NCBI GenBank assembly: GCA_947488295.1
Contig: CANKYU010000001.1
Coordinates: forward strand, 248,001 to 312,000
Direction of reading: 5' to 3'
DNA length: 64,000 nucleotides
Source of the DNA: an uncultured Anderseniella sp.
GTDB taxonomy: Bacteria; Pseudomonadota; Alphaproteobacteria; Rhizobiales; Aestuariivirgaceae
Made by a program: the position numbers and the translations under genes
The notes under the pieces: generated by a model
Databases searched by the model: none
What the model saw: the letters and a program-made list of their open reading frames with translations, nothing else
Told to the model about the DNA's origin: nothing
Shown here: piece by piece, positions 8,124 to 15,374 of the stretch
Layout: the number at the start of each line of letters is the position of its first letter
How positions within the stretch are numbered: position 1 is the stretch's first letter

Positions 8124-9350
8124 ATGGATTTGACCCTCCGAAATGTGATTGTTGCCGGCACCACGGGAACAAGGATGGATATCGGTGTTGCCGACGGCCG
8201 CATTGTCGAGCTTGGTGCGGGGTTGAGTGCGGGTGACGCCGACCATGATTGTGGCGGCCGGCTGGCGCTTCCTGGGTTTGTGGAAACCCATATCCATCTG
8301 GATAAATCCTGCATTCTTGACCGGTGCTCTTCGAAAAGCGGCGACTTGTCCGAGGCTATTGCCGAAGTTGCGCAGTTGAAGGCTGAGTTCGTTGAAGAAG
8401 ATGTTGCCGCGCGTGCCTCGAGAACACTCGGGAAATGCCTGGTCAATGGCACCATGCACATGCGCACCCATGTGGAGGTGGATCCGGTCGTCGGCCTGCG
8501 TGGCTATATGGGGACGAAAAAGGCGATCAGCGACCACGCCTGGGCCATGGATATTGAGGTATGTGTTTTCCCGCAAGATGGACTGCTGAACAATCCCGGG
8601 ACAGATGAACTGATGGTGGAAGCGCTGAAGGATGGGGCGACTTGTGTTGGAGCTGCGCCTTACACTGATACTGATCCACACGGACAGATAGACCGCATCT
8701 TCGAGATGGCCCGCGAGTTTGATGTTGATATCGACATGCATCTGGACTTCGGCTCTGATGCCAGCGAGCTTGATGCAGAGTATGTGTGCCGAAAAGCGGA
8801 TGAATTCGGATGGGGTGGCCGCGTCGCAATCGGCCACGTGACCAAGTTCGCGTCACTGGCGCCAGACAGTTTCACAGCACTTGCAGCGCGACTGGCAAAT
8901 GCAGGAATTGCGGTCACTGTGCTGCCGTCGACGGACTTGTTTTTGATGAATCGGGATCATACACACAACATTCCACGAGGGGTAACGCCGGTCCATGCCA
9001 TGCTGGAGCACGGTGTGAACTGCTCGCTTTCAACGAACAATGTCCTCAACCCGTTTACGCCGTTCGGCGATTGCTCGCTGGTTCGTATGGCCAACCTGTA
9101 CGCCAACATTGCCCAGGTCGGGAAGATGGATGCCCTGGCGGATTGCTTTGACATGGTGTCGTCACGCTCGGCGCAGCTGCTGAACTTGAAAAACTACGGT
9201 CTTGAAGTGGGTGCGCCGGCTGACATCGTCATCGTCGATAACAAGTCGACCGCGCTGGCGGTTGCAGAGCTGTCGCAACCGATCATGGGCTTCAAGGCGG
9301 GCAAGCCCACATTCACCCGCGCGTTGCCTGAAATTCACTCTCCGAACTAG
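8124..9350 (+). CDS. Amidohydrolase, cytosine deaminase/AtzC-like
   Basis: A 408-residue amidohydrolase-superfamily enzyme (metal-dependent beta/alpha barrel) close to cytosine deaminase and N-isopropylammelide hydrolase. Visible metal and catalytic positions are H56 and H58 (ETHIHLDKS), H206 (DMHLDF) and H238 (GHVTK). The final metal-binding Asp, normally in a T/H-D-N/D context, is replaced: the segment reads LSTNNVLNPFTPFGD with N305 at that place. The usual C-terminal LGLEVGAPADIVI-type metal-hydrolase sheet is present as YGLEVGAPADIVIVD. AGGG at 8111-8114 favours ATG 8124 over ATG 8118. It probably removes an amino group or opens an amide bond of the compound imported by the upstream transporter (inference). 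Confidence 0.85.
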   Translation: MDLTLRNVIVAGTTGTRMDIGVADGRIVELGAGLSAGDADHDCGGRLALPGFVETHIHLDKSCILDRCSSKSGDLSEAIAEVAQLKAEFVEEDVAARASRTLGKCLVNGTMHMRTHVEVDPVVGLRGYMGTKKAISDHAWAMDIEVCVFPQDGLLNNPGTDELMVEALKDGATCVGAAPYTDTDPHGQIDRIFEMAREFDVDIDMHLDFGSDASELDAEYVCRKADEFGWGGRVAIGHVTKFASLAPDSFTALAARLANAGIAVTVLPSTDLFLMNRDHTHNIPRGVTPVHAMLEHGVNCSLSTNNVLNPFTPFGDCSLVRMANLYANIAQVGKMDALADCFDMVSSRSAQLLNLKNYGLEVGAPADIVIVDNKSTALAVAELSQPIMGFKAGKPTFTRALPEIHSPN

Positions 9351-9360
9351 AGGCACCCTT

Positions 9361-10524
9361 ATGCAAGATATCGCCAACGCGCTGGTTTCTCAGTTTACCG
9401 TGAAGGGTGCAGACGCCGGCCCGCTTGCCGGATCGACCTTTGTTGCAAAAGACATCTATGACATCCGCGGTCATGTTACCGGTTGTGGTAATCCGGACTG
9501 GGCAGCGACCCATGATGTGGCGGCGGCTACGGCACCTGCGGTGCAAAAACTGCTGGACGCCGGTGCCACACTCTCGGGCAAGAGTCACACAGACGAGATT
9601 GCCTACAGTCTCATGGGTGTGAACGCGCACTATGGAACGCCGGTAAATTCGGCCGCGCCTGACCGGATACCAGGTGGCTCCTCATCGGGCTCGGTTGCAG
9701 CAGTTGCAGCCGGCATGGTGGATATAGGTCTTGGTAGCGACACAGGCGGGTCCGTCCGGATGCCCGCCTCTTTTTGTGGTGTCTACGGCATACGAACGAC
9801 TCATGGAATGATAGATTTGAGCCATGTCATGCCGCTTGCATCCAGTTTCGACACGGCAGGTTGGTTCGCACGCGATGCTGAGACCTTTGCAGAGGTGGGG
9901 GTCGCATATGGCATGGATGCCAAGGCCGATGCCGGTCCGGTTCGCCTGATCGTGGCGGTAGATGCGATGCAGCGCACCACCGGCGACGGTGCCCAATCGT
10001 TCGCACCGGTTATTCGCAGGCTTGAAGAGATGTTCGGCGAAGCGGAAATCAAAAGCATTGCTGTAACTGATCTGTCGGATTGGCTGGAAGTGTTCAAGGT
10101 CTGCCAGGCAGCGGAAGTCTGGCAGGCGCATGGTGACTGGGTGACCAGGACCCAACCTGACTTTGGCCCTGGCGTGAAAGAACGTTTCGACATGGCTGCA
10201 TCAATCACCGGGGCCATGTGGAAAGATGCTGGCAGCAAGCGCAGCGAAATCGCTGCCCGAATGGCCGATTTAATTGGTGAAGACGGTGTGATGATCACGC
10301 CATCCAGCCCCGGCGCTGCGCCGCTCAGAAGCGCTGACGGCGTTTCGCTCGATCAGTTCAGAATGGCGGCTCTGGAATTGCTGTGTCCCGCCGGGCTTGC
10401 CGGACTGCCCCAAATCAGTCTGCCGGTTGGAACCGATGATGGCGCGCCTCTCGGACTGTCACTGGTAGCCGGGAAACAACAGGACTGGAAATTACTGTCT
10501 ATTGCCAGGAAACTGTCAGCCTAG
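9361..10524 (+). CDS. Amidase-signature family hydrolase
   Basis: This 387-residue protein has the full amidase signature: the catalytic Lys in FVAKDIYDI, the cis-Ser in PGGSSSGSVAAVAAG, and the nucleophile Ser in GSDTGGSVRMPASFCG, i.e. the Ser-cisSer-Lys triad. It is shorter than GatA (about 480) and resembles the AtzE/HpxY and small-amide amidase groups. It starts 10 bases after the amidohydrolase stop with no other start nearer the conserved region, so the two are co-translated and probably act in sequence on an amide or ureide. Its stop overlaps by a few bases the convergent VOC gene. Confidence 0.88.
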   Translation: MQDIANALVSQFTVKGADAGPLAGSTFVAKDIYDIRGHVTGCGNPDWAATHDVAAATAPAVQKLLDAGATLSGKSHTDEIAYSLMGVNAHYGTPVNSAAPDRIPGGSSSGSVAAVAAGMVDIGLGSDTGGSVRMPASFCGVYGIRTTHGMIDLSHVMPLASSFDTAGWFARDAETFAEVGVAYGMDAKADAGPVRLIVAVDAMQRTTGDGAQSFAPVIRRLEEMFGEAEIKSIAVTDLSDWLEVFKVCQAAEVWQAHGDWVTRTQPDFGPGVKERFDMAASITGAMWKDAGSKRSEIAARMADLIGEDGVMITPSSPGAAPLRSADGVSLDQFRMAALELLCPAGLAGLPQISLPVGTDDGAPLGLSLVAGKQQDWKLLSIARKLSA

Positions 10525-11078
10525 TCACTCAGCGTCCCGGTTGATTTCTGCACCAGCACCACAAGCGCATCGGCGATGTGCTTGTCGGCAATGTTGTAGT
10601 CCTTGGCCTTGACCCGGATCTTGTGTGCCTGGTGCAGGACATCTGCGTGGGTATACCCGTGCGGGGGATCAAACTTGTAGCACGCCAGTTCCATGAGTTG
10701 GCCCAGCGGATCGCGGAAATACAGCGAATCCATGAACCCCCTGTCGACATTGCCGGAATTGGCAAAGCCGGCGGCTTCCAGGCGCTCGGCAGCCTGGGTG
10801 TAGGTGGCGCGGGACACAATAAACGCCAGGTGATGCAGATTGCCGACGTCATTCGGATTGGGCGTGGTGTCCACAAGCCAGTCCTCATTGGTGAAAATGG
10901 TGATCAGCCGGCCGTCGCCGGGATCGAAATACAGGTGGTTGGTGTCGGGTGCATCGAGATTGGGCTGTTCGAATACGAACGGCATGCCGACAACACCCTC
11001 CCAGAAGTCAATCGAGGTTTGCCGGTCGGCTCCGTTCAGCGTGATATGGTGGACCCCTTGGGTCTGGATAACGGCCAT
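10521..11078 (-). CDS. VOC-superfamily (glyoxalase/extradiol dioxygenase-like) protein
   Basis: This 185-residue protein has two beta-alpha-beta-beta-beta modules of the vicinal oxygen chelate fold. Likely metal ligands are His in GVHHITLNG, His in NLHHLAFIV and Glu in GQLMELACYK. The module spacing resembles lyases/dioxygenases of the glyoxalase family rather than classical glyoxalase I. Its ATG shares one base with the TGA of the acyl-CoA ligase gene (TGATG at 11076-11080), so the pair is translationally coupled. The longer frame up to 11090 lies inside the ligase and is not needed. Substrate unknown. Confidence 0.8.
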   Translation of the reverse strand: MAVIQTQGVHHITLNGADRQTSIDFWEGVVGMPFVFEQPNLDAPDTNHLYFDPGDGRLITIFTNEDWLVDTTPNPNDVGNLHHLAFIVSRATYTQAAERLEAAGFANSGNVDRGFMDSLYFRDPLGQLMELACYKFDPPHGYTHADVLHQAHKIRVKAKDYNIADKHIADALVVLVQKSTGTLSD

Positions 11079-12604
11079 CAGTCTATCCAATCATGGGTGT
11101 TTTCGATTTCGCGAACTTCGGTTTTCAGTATCTTGCCATAATTGCTCTTCGGCAGCACATCAACAAATCGATAGGCCTTGGGCCGCTTGAAGCGCGCCAT
11201 GTTAGCCAGGCAATGGGCATCCACCTCCTGCTCGTTCAGATCCTGTCCGGATTCGCGGACCAGATAAGCGATCACTACCTCGCCCCAGTCGGCGTGGGGC
11301 CTGCCGATGACACAGACTTCCGCCAGTTCCGGCATCTGCAGCAGGACCTCTTCTATTTCGCGCGGATAGACATTGGTGCCGCCTGAAATGATCATGTCCT
11401 TGGAGCGGTCAGTGAGGGTCAGGTAGCCGTCATCGTCAAACACGCCGATGTCGCCGGTCCACAACCAGCCGTCACGCAGGGCCGATGTGGTGGCCTCGGG
11501 GTTGTTCCAGTAGCCGAGCATTACCGAATCGCCGCGGCAGACAATTTCGCCTTTTTCGCCGGTTGCAACTTCAACCCCGTCCTCATCAACAACGCGCACA
11601 TGCACACAGGCATCAGCGACGCCCGCCGAGCCAAGCCGGTGCCGCCATTTCGGGTGATCGCGGTCGGCGATGTCCTCTCGTGACAGATGGGTGATGGTCA
11701 TCGGGCTTTCGCCCTGCCCGTAAAGCTGTGCCAGCTTCGGGCCGAAGCGGTTCAGTGCCGCGATACAGTCTTCGACATACATCGGCGCGCCGCCATAGAT
11801 GATCAGTTTGAGATTGGACACGTCTGCATCGTCTGCCCATGTCGTCAGGCGCCGCACCATGGTCGGGGCGGCAAACATCGATACACCGGTCCAGTGGCCA
11901 AGAAGATCAAATATCTCCGCCGGATCAAAGCCGCCGGACACCGGCACGATATTGCAGGCACCGGCGCACACATGGGGAAACATCCACATGCCGGAGCCGT
12001 GGCTCAGGGGCGCGGGGTGGATGATGCAGTCGTCCGGCATGACCCGGTCGAAATCGACGAAATAGTTCAGCGTCATCGCAACAATATTGCGGTGAGACAG
12101 CATGGCGCCCTTGGGCCTGCCGGTGGTGCCGGAGGTGTAGAACAGCCAGGCCAGTTCATCCGGCTCGACAAAGCTGATGCTTACCGGCTCGCCGGAGAGC
12201 AGATCCTCATAGGCTTGCGACGTGACATCGATGATGTGTTCGACACCTTTGGCGTTTGTTGCGGTGATGGTCTCGCCCAGGGCAGAGGTGACGAAGCAGG
12301 CCCTGCAGCCCGAGTTCTCCAGGATGTAGGTGAATTCGGTTGCATGCAGCTTGGCATTCATCGGGACCGCGGCCAGGCCGGCATGCCAGATGGCAAACAG
12401 CACCTCGAAATATTCAGGTACATTCTTCATGGCCAGCGCGACCCGGTCGCCACGGGTCAGGCCGAGGCGCAGCAGGCCCGCAGCCAGCCGCTCCACCCGG
12501 TCACGCAGCTTGCCATGGGTGAGAATGATGTCCTCACCCCTGCCCACGGCCGGACCGTTGGGGCGTTCAAGTGCATTGCGTTCGATCCAGTGGGCGAGGT
12601 TCAT
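11078..12604 (-). CDS. AMP-binding acyl-CoA ligase
   Basis: This 508-residue ANL-superfamily enzyme activates a carboxylic acid with ATP to the acyl-adenylate and then the CoA thioester. Motifs: P-loop LFYTSGTTGRPKGAML near residue 160, YGQGESP in the A5 region, GWLWTGDIGVFDDDGYL in A7, and DRSKDMIISGGTNVYPREIE in A8. The C-terminal catalytic Lys lies in LPKSNYGKILK. I start it at ATG 12604 (MNLAHWIERNALE), the normal family start, not the earlier in-frame codon at 12640. The CoA substrate cannot be deduced; coupling to the VOC protein suggests an aromatic or short-chain acid pathway. Confidence 0.88.
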   Translation of the reverse strand: MNLAHWIERNALERPNGPAVGRGEDIILTHGKLRDRVERLAAGLLRLGLTRGDRVALAMKNVPEYFEVLFAIWHAGLAAVPMNAKLHATEFTYILENSGCRACFVTSALGETITATNAKGVEHIIDVTSQAYEDLLSGEPVSISFVEPDELAWLFYTSGTTGRPKGAMLSHRNIVAMTLNYFVDFDRVMPDDCIIHPAPLSHGSGMWMFPHVCAGACNIVPVSGGFDPAEIFDLLGHWTGVSMFAAPTMVRRLTTWADDADVSNLKLIIYGGAPMYVEDCIAALNRFGPKLAQLYGQGESPMTITHLSREDIADRDHPKWRHRLGSAGVADACVHVRVVDEDGVEVATGEKGEIVCRGDSVMLGYWNNPEATTSALRDGWLWTGDIGVFDDDGYLTLTDRSKDMIISGGTNVYPREIEEVLLQMPELAEVCVIGRPHADWGEVVIAYLVRESGQDLNEQEVDAHCLANMARFKRPKAYRFVDVLPKSNYGKILKTEVREIENTHDWID

Positions 12605-12699
12605 GGCCAAACAGGTTCCTTGAATTGTGATCGGGCACACACTTGCCCAATCAGCTGTGTGGGTTCAAGTAAGTGTTGGGCAGGGAAAGTCATAATCTG

Positions 12700-13086
12700 A
12701 TGGAAACAATCGAAAAAGCAAAAGCTGGGCGCGGTACCGGCTTTGTCTGCTTTGCCGTCATAGCCGGGTGCTGGGTGTGGCAGTTGGGCTATGGCGTCTT
12801 CGCCGGTCTGGTGCAGGCCTTTACCGATCCGCCGAAATGCGCCTCCGGATGGTTGTGGCCCGAACCGCTGCCATGGACCGCGTGCCGAGGCTTCGGGCTG
12901 AGTGACAGGGTGCAGCACTGGATCGGCATTCCCGGTGATTTCGCCATGTACCCGTTCGCATTGTGGCCTTATGCCTGGTCCAGCGGCCTGTATGCGTCAC
13001 CGATGTTCTGGCTGAATTCCGCCATCCACGTACTGGCGTTCTGGTGGGTCGGCAAGACTCTGGTCGGCAGGCTGATTGCAAGATAG
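12700..13086 (+). CDS. Small putative membrane protein
   Basis: A 128-residue protein with three predicted hydrophobic segments: near residues 13-35 (FVCFAVIAGCWVWQLGYGV), in the middle (FAMYPFALWPYAW) and near the end (MFWLNSAIHVLAFWWVGKTL). It is rich in Trp. No family is recognised. It lies divergent from the acyl-CoA ligase and 34 bases before the agmatinase-type gene in the same direction, so it could be co-transcribed with it. ATG 12700 is the best start, with AGGGA at 12682-12686 rather distant; a GTG at 12673 is an alternative. Confidence 0.55.
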   Translation: METIEKAKAGRGTGFVCFAVIAGCWVWQLGYGVFAGLVQAFTDPPKCASGWLWPEPLPWTACRGFGLSDRVQHWIGIPGDFAMYPFALWPYAWSSGLYASPMFWLNSAIHVLAFWWVGKTLVGRLIAR

Positions 13087-13120
13087 TCTCCGCTGCCTGA
13101 TGCAGAAGGAGATACGCGCA

Positions 13121-14080
13121 ATGTCCAGACCCAACAATGACTTCTATCAGCCGGTACCCGGTCTTGAAGTGCCGCGTTTTGCCGGTGTGGCCAGCTTCAT
13201 GCGCCTGCCGCAGGTGAAGCTCGAGGACGCGGGCGAGGTGGATATCGGGCTGATCGGGGTGCCGTGGGACGGCGGGACCACCAACCGTCCCGGTCCGCGC
13301 CATGGTCCGCGCCAGATGCGGGATGCATCCGCCATGATCCGGAAGGTTCACCATCACCTGAAGATCGAACCCTTCAAGCTGGCCAATGTGGCGGATATCG
13401 GCGATGCGCCGGTTAATCCGGCCGATCTCATGGATGCCCTGTCGCGCATCGAAAAATTCTATGATCAGGTGGTCGCAGCAGGCATCAGGCCGCTGTCTGC
13501 CGGCGGTGACCATCTGTGCTCACTGCCGATCCTGCGCTCGCTGGGCCGCACCAGGCCGGTGGGGATGATCCAGTTCGATGCCCATTCAGACCTCTGGGAC
13601 AGCTATTTCCATGGATCGAAGTTTACCCACGGCACGCCGTTTGCCCGCGCCATTGAAGAAGGTGTGCTGGATCCGAAGCGCACCGTCCAGATTGGCCTGC
13701 GCGGTGGGGTCTACGACTGGTCGGACCGCGAGTTCGGAGAAAAGCATGGCGTGACCATGATTGATATCGAGGAGGCGATTGCCGACGGGCTTGATGAAAC
13801 CATGAAACGGGCGCGCGGCATTGTCGGTGATGACGAGACCTATGTCACCTTTGACATTGACTGCCTGGACCCGGCATTCGCACCCGGCACCGGCACCCCC
13901 GAAGCCGGCGGGTTCACCACACGCGAAGCCCAGGCCATGCTGCGCCAGCTTCGCGGGCTCAATATCATCGGTGCGGATGTGGTCGAAGTGTCGCCGCCGT
14001 TCGATGCATCGGGCTATACAGCGCTGGCCGGCGTAACCATGATGTTTGAACTGTTGTGCATCATGGCGGAGCGTGTTTAG
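13121..14080 (+). CDS. speB: Agmatinase/ureohydrolase-family enzyme
   Basis: A 319-residue binuclear-manganese ureohydrolase. All six metal ligands are visible: H131 (GGDHLC), D153, H155 and D157 (FDAHSD), D245 and D247 (FDIDCLD). The family hydrolyses guanidino groups, yielding urea; members include agmatinase, guanidinobutyrase and others, and substrate choice is not readable here. GAAGGAGA lies just upstream of ATG 13121. Odd: the stop codon TAG is formed partly by the first base of the inserted element at 14080. Without the insertion the same position would read TAA, so the protein ends unchanged. Confidence 0.87.
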   Translation: MSRPNNDFYQPVPGLEVPRFAGVASFMRLPQVKLEDAGEVDIGLIGVPWDGGTTNRPGPRHGPRQMRDASAMIRKVHHHLKIEPFKLANVADIGDAPVNPADLMDALSRIEKFYDQVVAAGIRPLSAGGDHLCSLPILRSLGRTRPVGMIQFDAHSDLWDSYFHGSKFTHGTPFARAIEEGVLDPKRTVQIGLRGGVYDWSDREFGEKHGVTMIDIEEAIADGLDETMKRARGIVGDDETYVTFDIDCLDPAFAPGTGTPEAGGFTTREAQAMLRQLRGLNIIGADVVEVSPPFDASGYTALAGVTMMFELLCIMAERV

Positions 14081-14343
14081 AGCCTGTCCGGTTCAAATGG
14101 AAACGTTTGACCGGTTTTGTGCGTTTGCTGGCAAGGCACGGCTCCCGCCATGGTCTGGTTGACCACAAGGGAGGTGTAACGCAGTCCAGCGGGCGCACAA
14201 AACCGGCCTTCGGTGGATCAAATCAGTCCATCGGCGTCGTTGCAAAGCTTGCCCGATGCCCCACATCGCGCTGCACTTTGCGTCTAGCCGAGCGAACTGA
14301 TTTGGTACCATCAAACGCTTCCATTTGAACCGGACAGGCTCTA
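14078..14343. mobile_element. MITE-like element with 33-bp terminal inverted repeats
   Basis: The terminal repeats at 14078-14110 and 14311-14343 are complementary over 33 bp with one mismatch; they begin TAGAGCCTGTCCGG. Inside lie two further inverted repeats: 14109-14131 with 14186-14208, and 14212-14235 with 14287-14310, each closing a subsidiary hairpin (TGGTC/GACCA at 14151/14161; GCAAAG/CTTTGC at 14242/14276). The whole can fold into a terminal stem with two arms. TA flanks both ends, consistent with a TA target duplication as used by IS630/Tc1-type and some IS5-type transposases. No transposase frame is present, so it is non-autonomous. It separates the ureohydrolase gene from the TAXI gene, and its stop-less frames are not credible genes. 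Confidence 0.8.
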
Positions 14344-14389
14344 ATCTCCAGAAAATTATAACGACAACCACCTACAGGGAAGAATATTG

Positions 14390-15349
14390 ATGTCTCGCTT
14401 CAACAAACTCGCTTTTGCTTTCACGCTGACTGCCGCGGCAGCTCTGCCGGCCGTGGTGAATGCCGAAACCCGCGTTACCTACAAGTCGGCCAAGTCCACG
14501 TCGTCCTATTACCAGATGGGCGTGCAGCTTGCCGAGGCGGTCAAGAAAGGCTCCGGTGGCAATATCATCCTGACGGTGGAAGAGTCACAGGGCTCGGTGC
14601 AGAACGTCAAGGAGGCCGCCTCGCGAGGTGGCAACTACGTGTTCACGACGCCGCCGGTCCTGGTCAAGCTGGCCCAGGGCGGCAAGAAGATGTTTGAGCC
14701 CAAGAACGCCAAGTTCGATGAGATCAGAGGCCTGTTCCCGATCCCGTCGCTGACCATGCATTTTGTCGTACGCCAGGATTCCGGTGTGAGCGACTTTACC
14801 GGTCTTGACGGCAAGACGTTCCTGATCGGCAAGGGCAGTTTCGGCGCCCGCGAAGCGGCAAAATACATCAAGCTGTTCGGCCTTGAAGGCAAGGTCAAGC
14901 TGGCCGAGGTTGAACTGTCATCAGCCGTGTCAGCATTGAAGAACAAGCAGATCGACGGCTTTGCCACCGCCGGATCCTATCCGGCGCCGAATGTGCTTGA
15001 GGCTGCCGCATCCACGCCGGTCAATGTGCTTTCGCTGAGCGACGAACAGTTCGCCATGACCAAGCGTGACAAGCTCACCATTCCGGCCGGCACTTATGCA
15101 GGTGTCGACAAGGACATCACGACCACCACATTGCCGGTGATGGCCTACACAACCACCACCATGGATGATGCCACAGCCTATGAGCTCACCAAGACCTATT
15201 GGGAAGGCAAGGCCGGCATGAGTGAAACTGCGAAATGGTGGAATGGCGTGACCCCTGAATATCTGTCTGCAATGGTTGGAAAGCTCCACCCCGGCGCGCT
15301 GAAGTACTATGATGAAAAGTCCATCAAGGTGCCGGATACGCTTCGCTAA
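14390..15349 (+). CDS. TAXI-family TRAP transporter solute-binding protein (first system)
   Basis: This 319-residue protein has a signal peptide (MSRFNKLAFAFTLTAAAALP, cleavage near VNA|ETR). The TRAP-TAXI pattern follows: TYKSAKSTSSYYQMGVQLAE at the ligand-binding start, VQNVKEAASRGGNYVFTTPP, and later DFTGLDGKTFLIGKGSFGAR. TAXI proteins bind C4 acids, glutamate or other organic acids and hand them to the TRAP membrane subunits. The permease begins 25 bases downstream, with no hairpin in between, unlike the other transporters here. ATG 14390 is preceded by CAGGGAAG, favoured over TTG 14387. Confidence 0.9.
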   Translation: MSRFNKLAFAFTLTAAAALPAVVNAETRVTYKSAKSTSSYYQMGVQLAEAVKKGSGGNIILTVEESQGSVQNVKEAASRGGNYVFTTPPVLVKLAQGGKKMFEPKNAKFDEIRGLFPIPSLTMHFVVRQDSGVSDFTGLDGKTFLIGKGSFGAREAAKYIKLFGLEGKVKLAEVELSSAVSALKNKQIDGFATAGSYPAPNVLEAAASTPVNVLSLSDEQFAMTKRDKLTIPAGTYAGVDKDITTTTLPVMAYTTTTMDDATAYELTKTYWEGKAGMSETAKWWNGVTPEYLSAMVGKLHPGALKYYDEKSIKVPDTLR

Positions 15350-15374
15350 CGGCTTCCGGATCTAGACACGTGTG

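Noticed and set aside
11687..12700. A 337-residue open frame opposite the acyl-CoA ligase
   Set aside because: It is rich in His, Gly and Arg with no domain pattern, and shadows a gene whose ANL motifs are intact.
14078..14110. GGTTCAAAT in the terminal repeat resembles a tRNA T-arm
   Set aside because: No acceptor, D-arm or anticodon arm is present, and the same sequence is mirrored at the other end as a transposon-type terminal repeat.
14056..14371. Open frames of 90 and 92 codons inside the MITE-like element
   Set aside because: They translate the inverted repeats themselves and have no credible start, so they are not genes.
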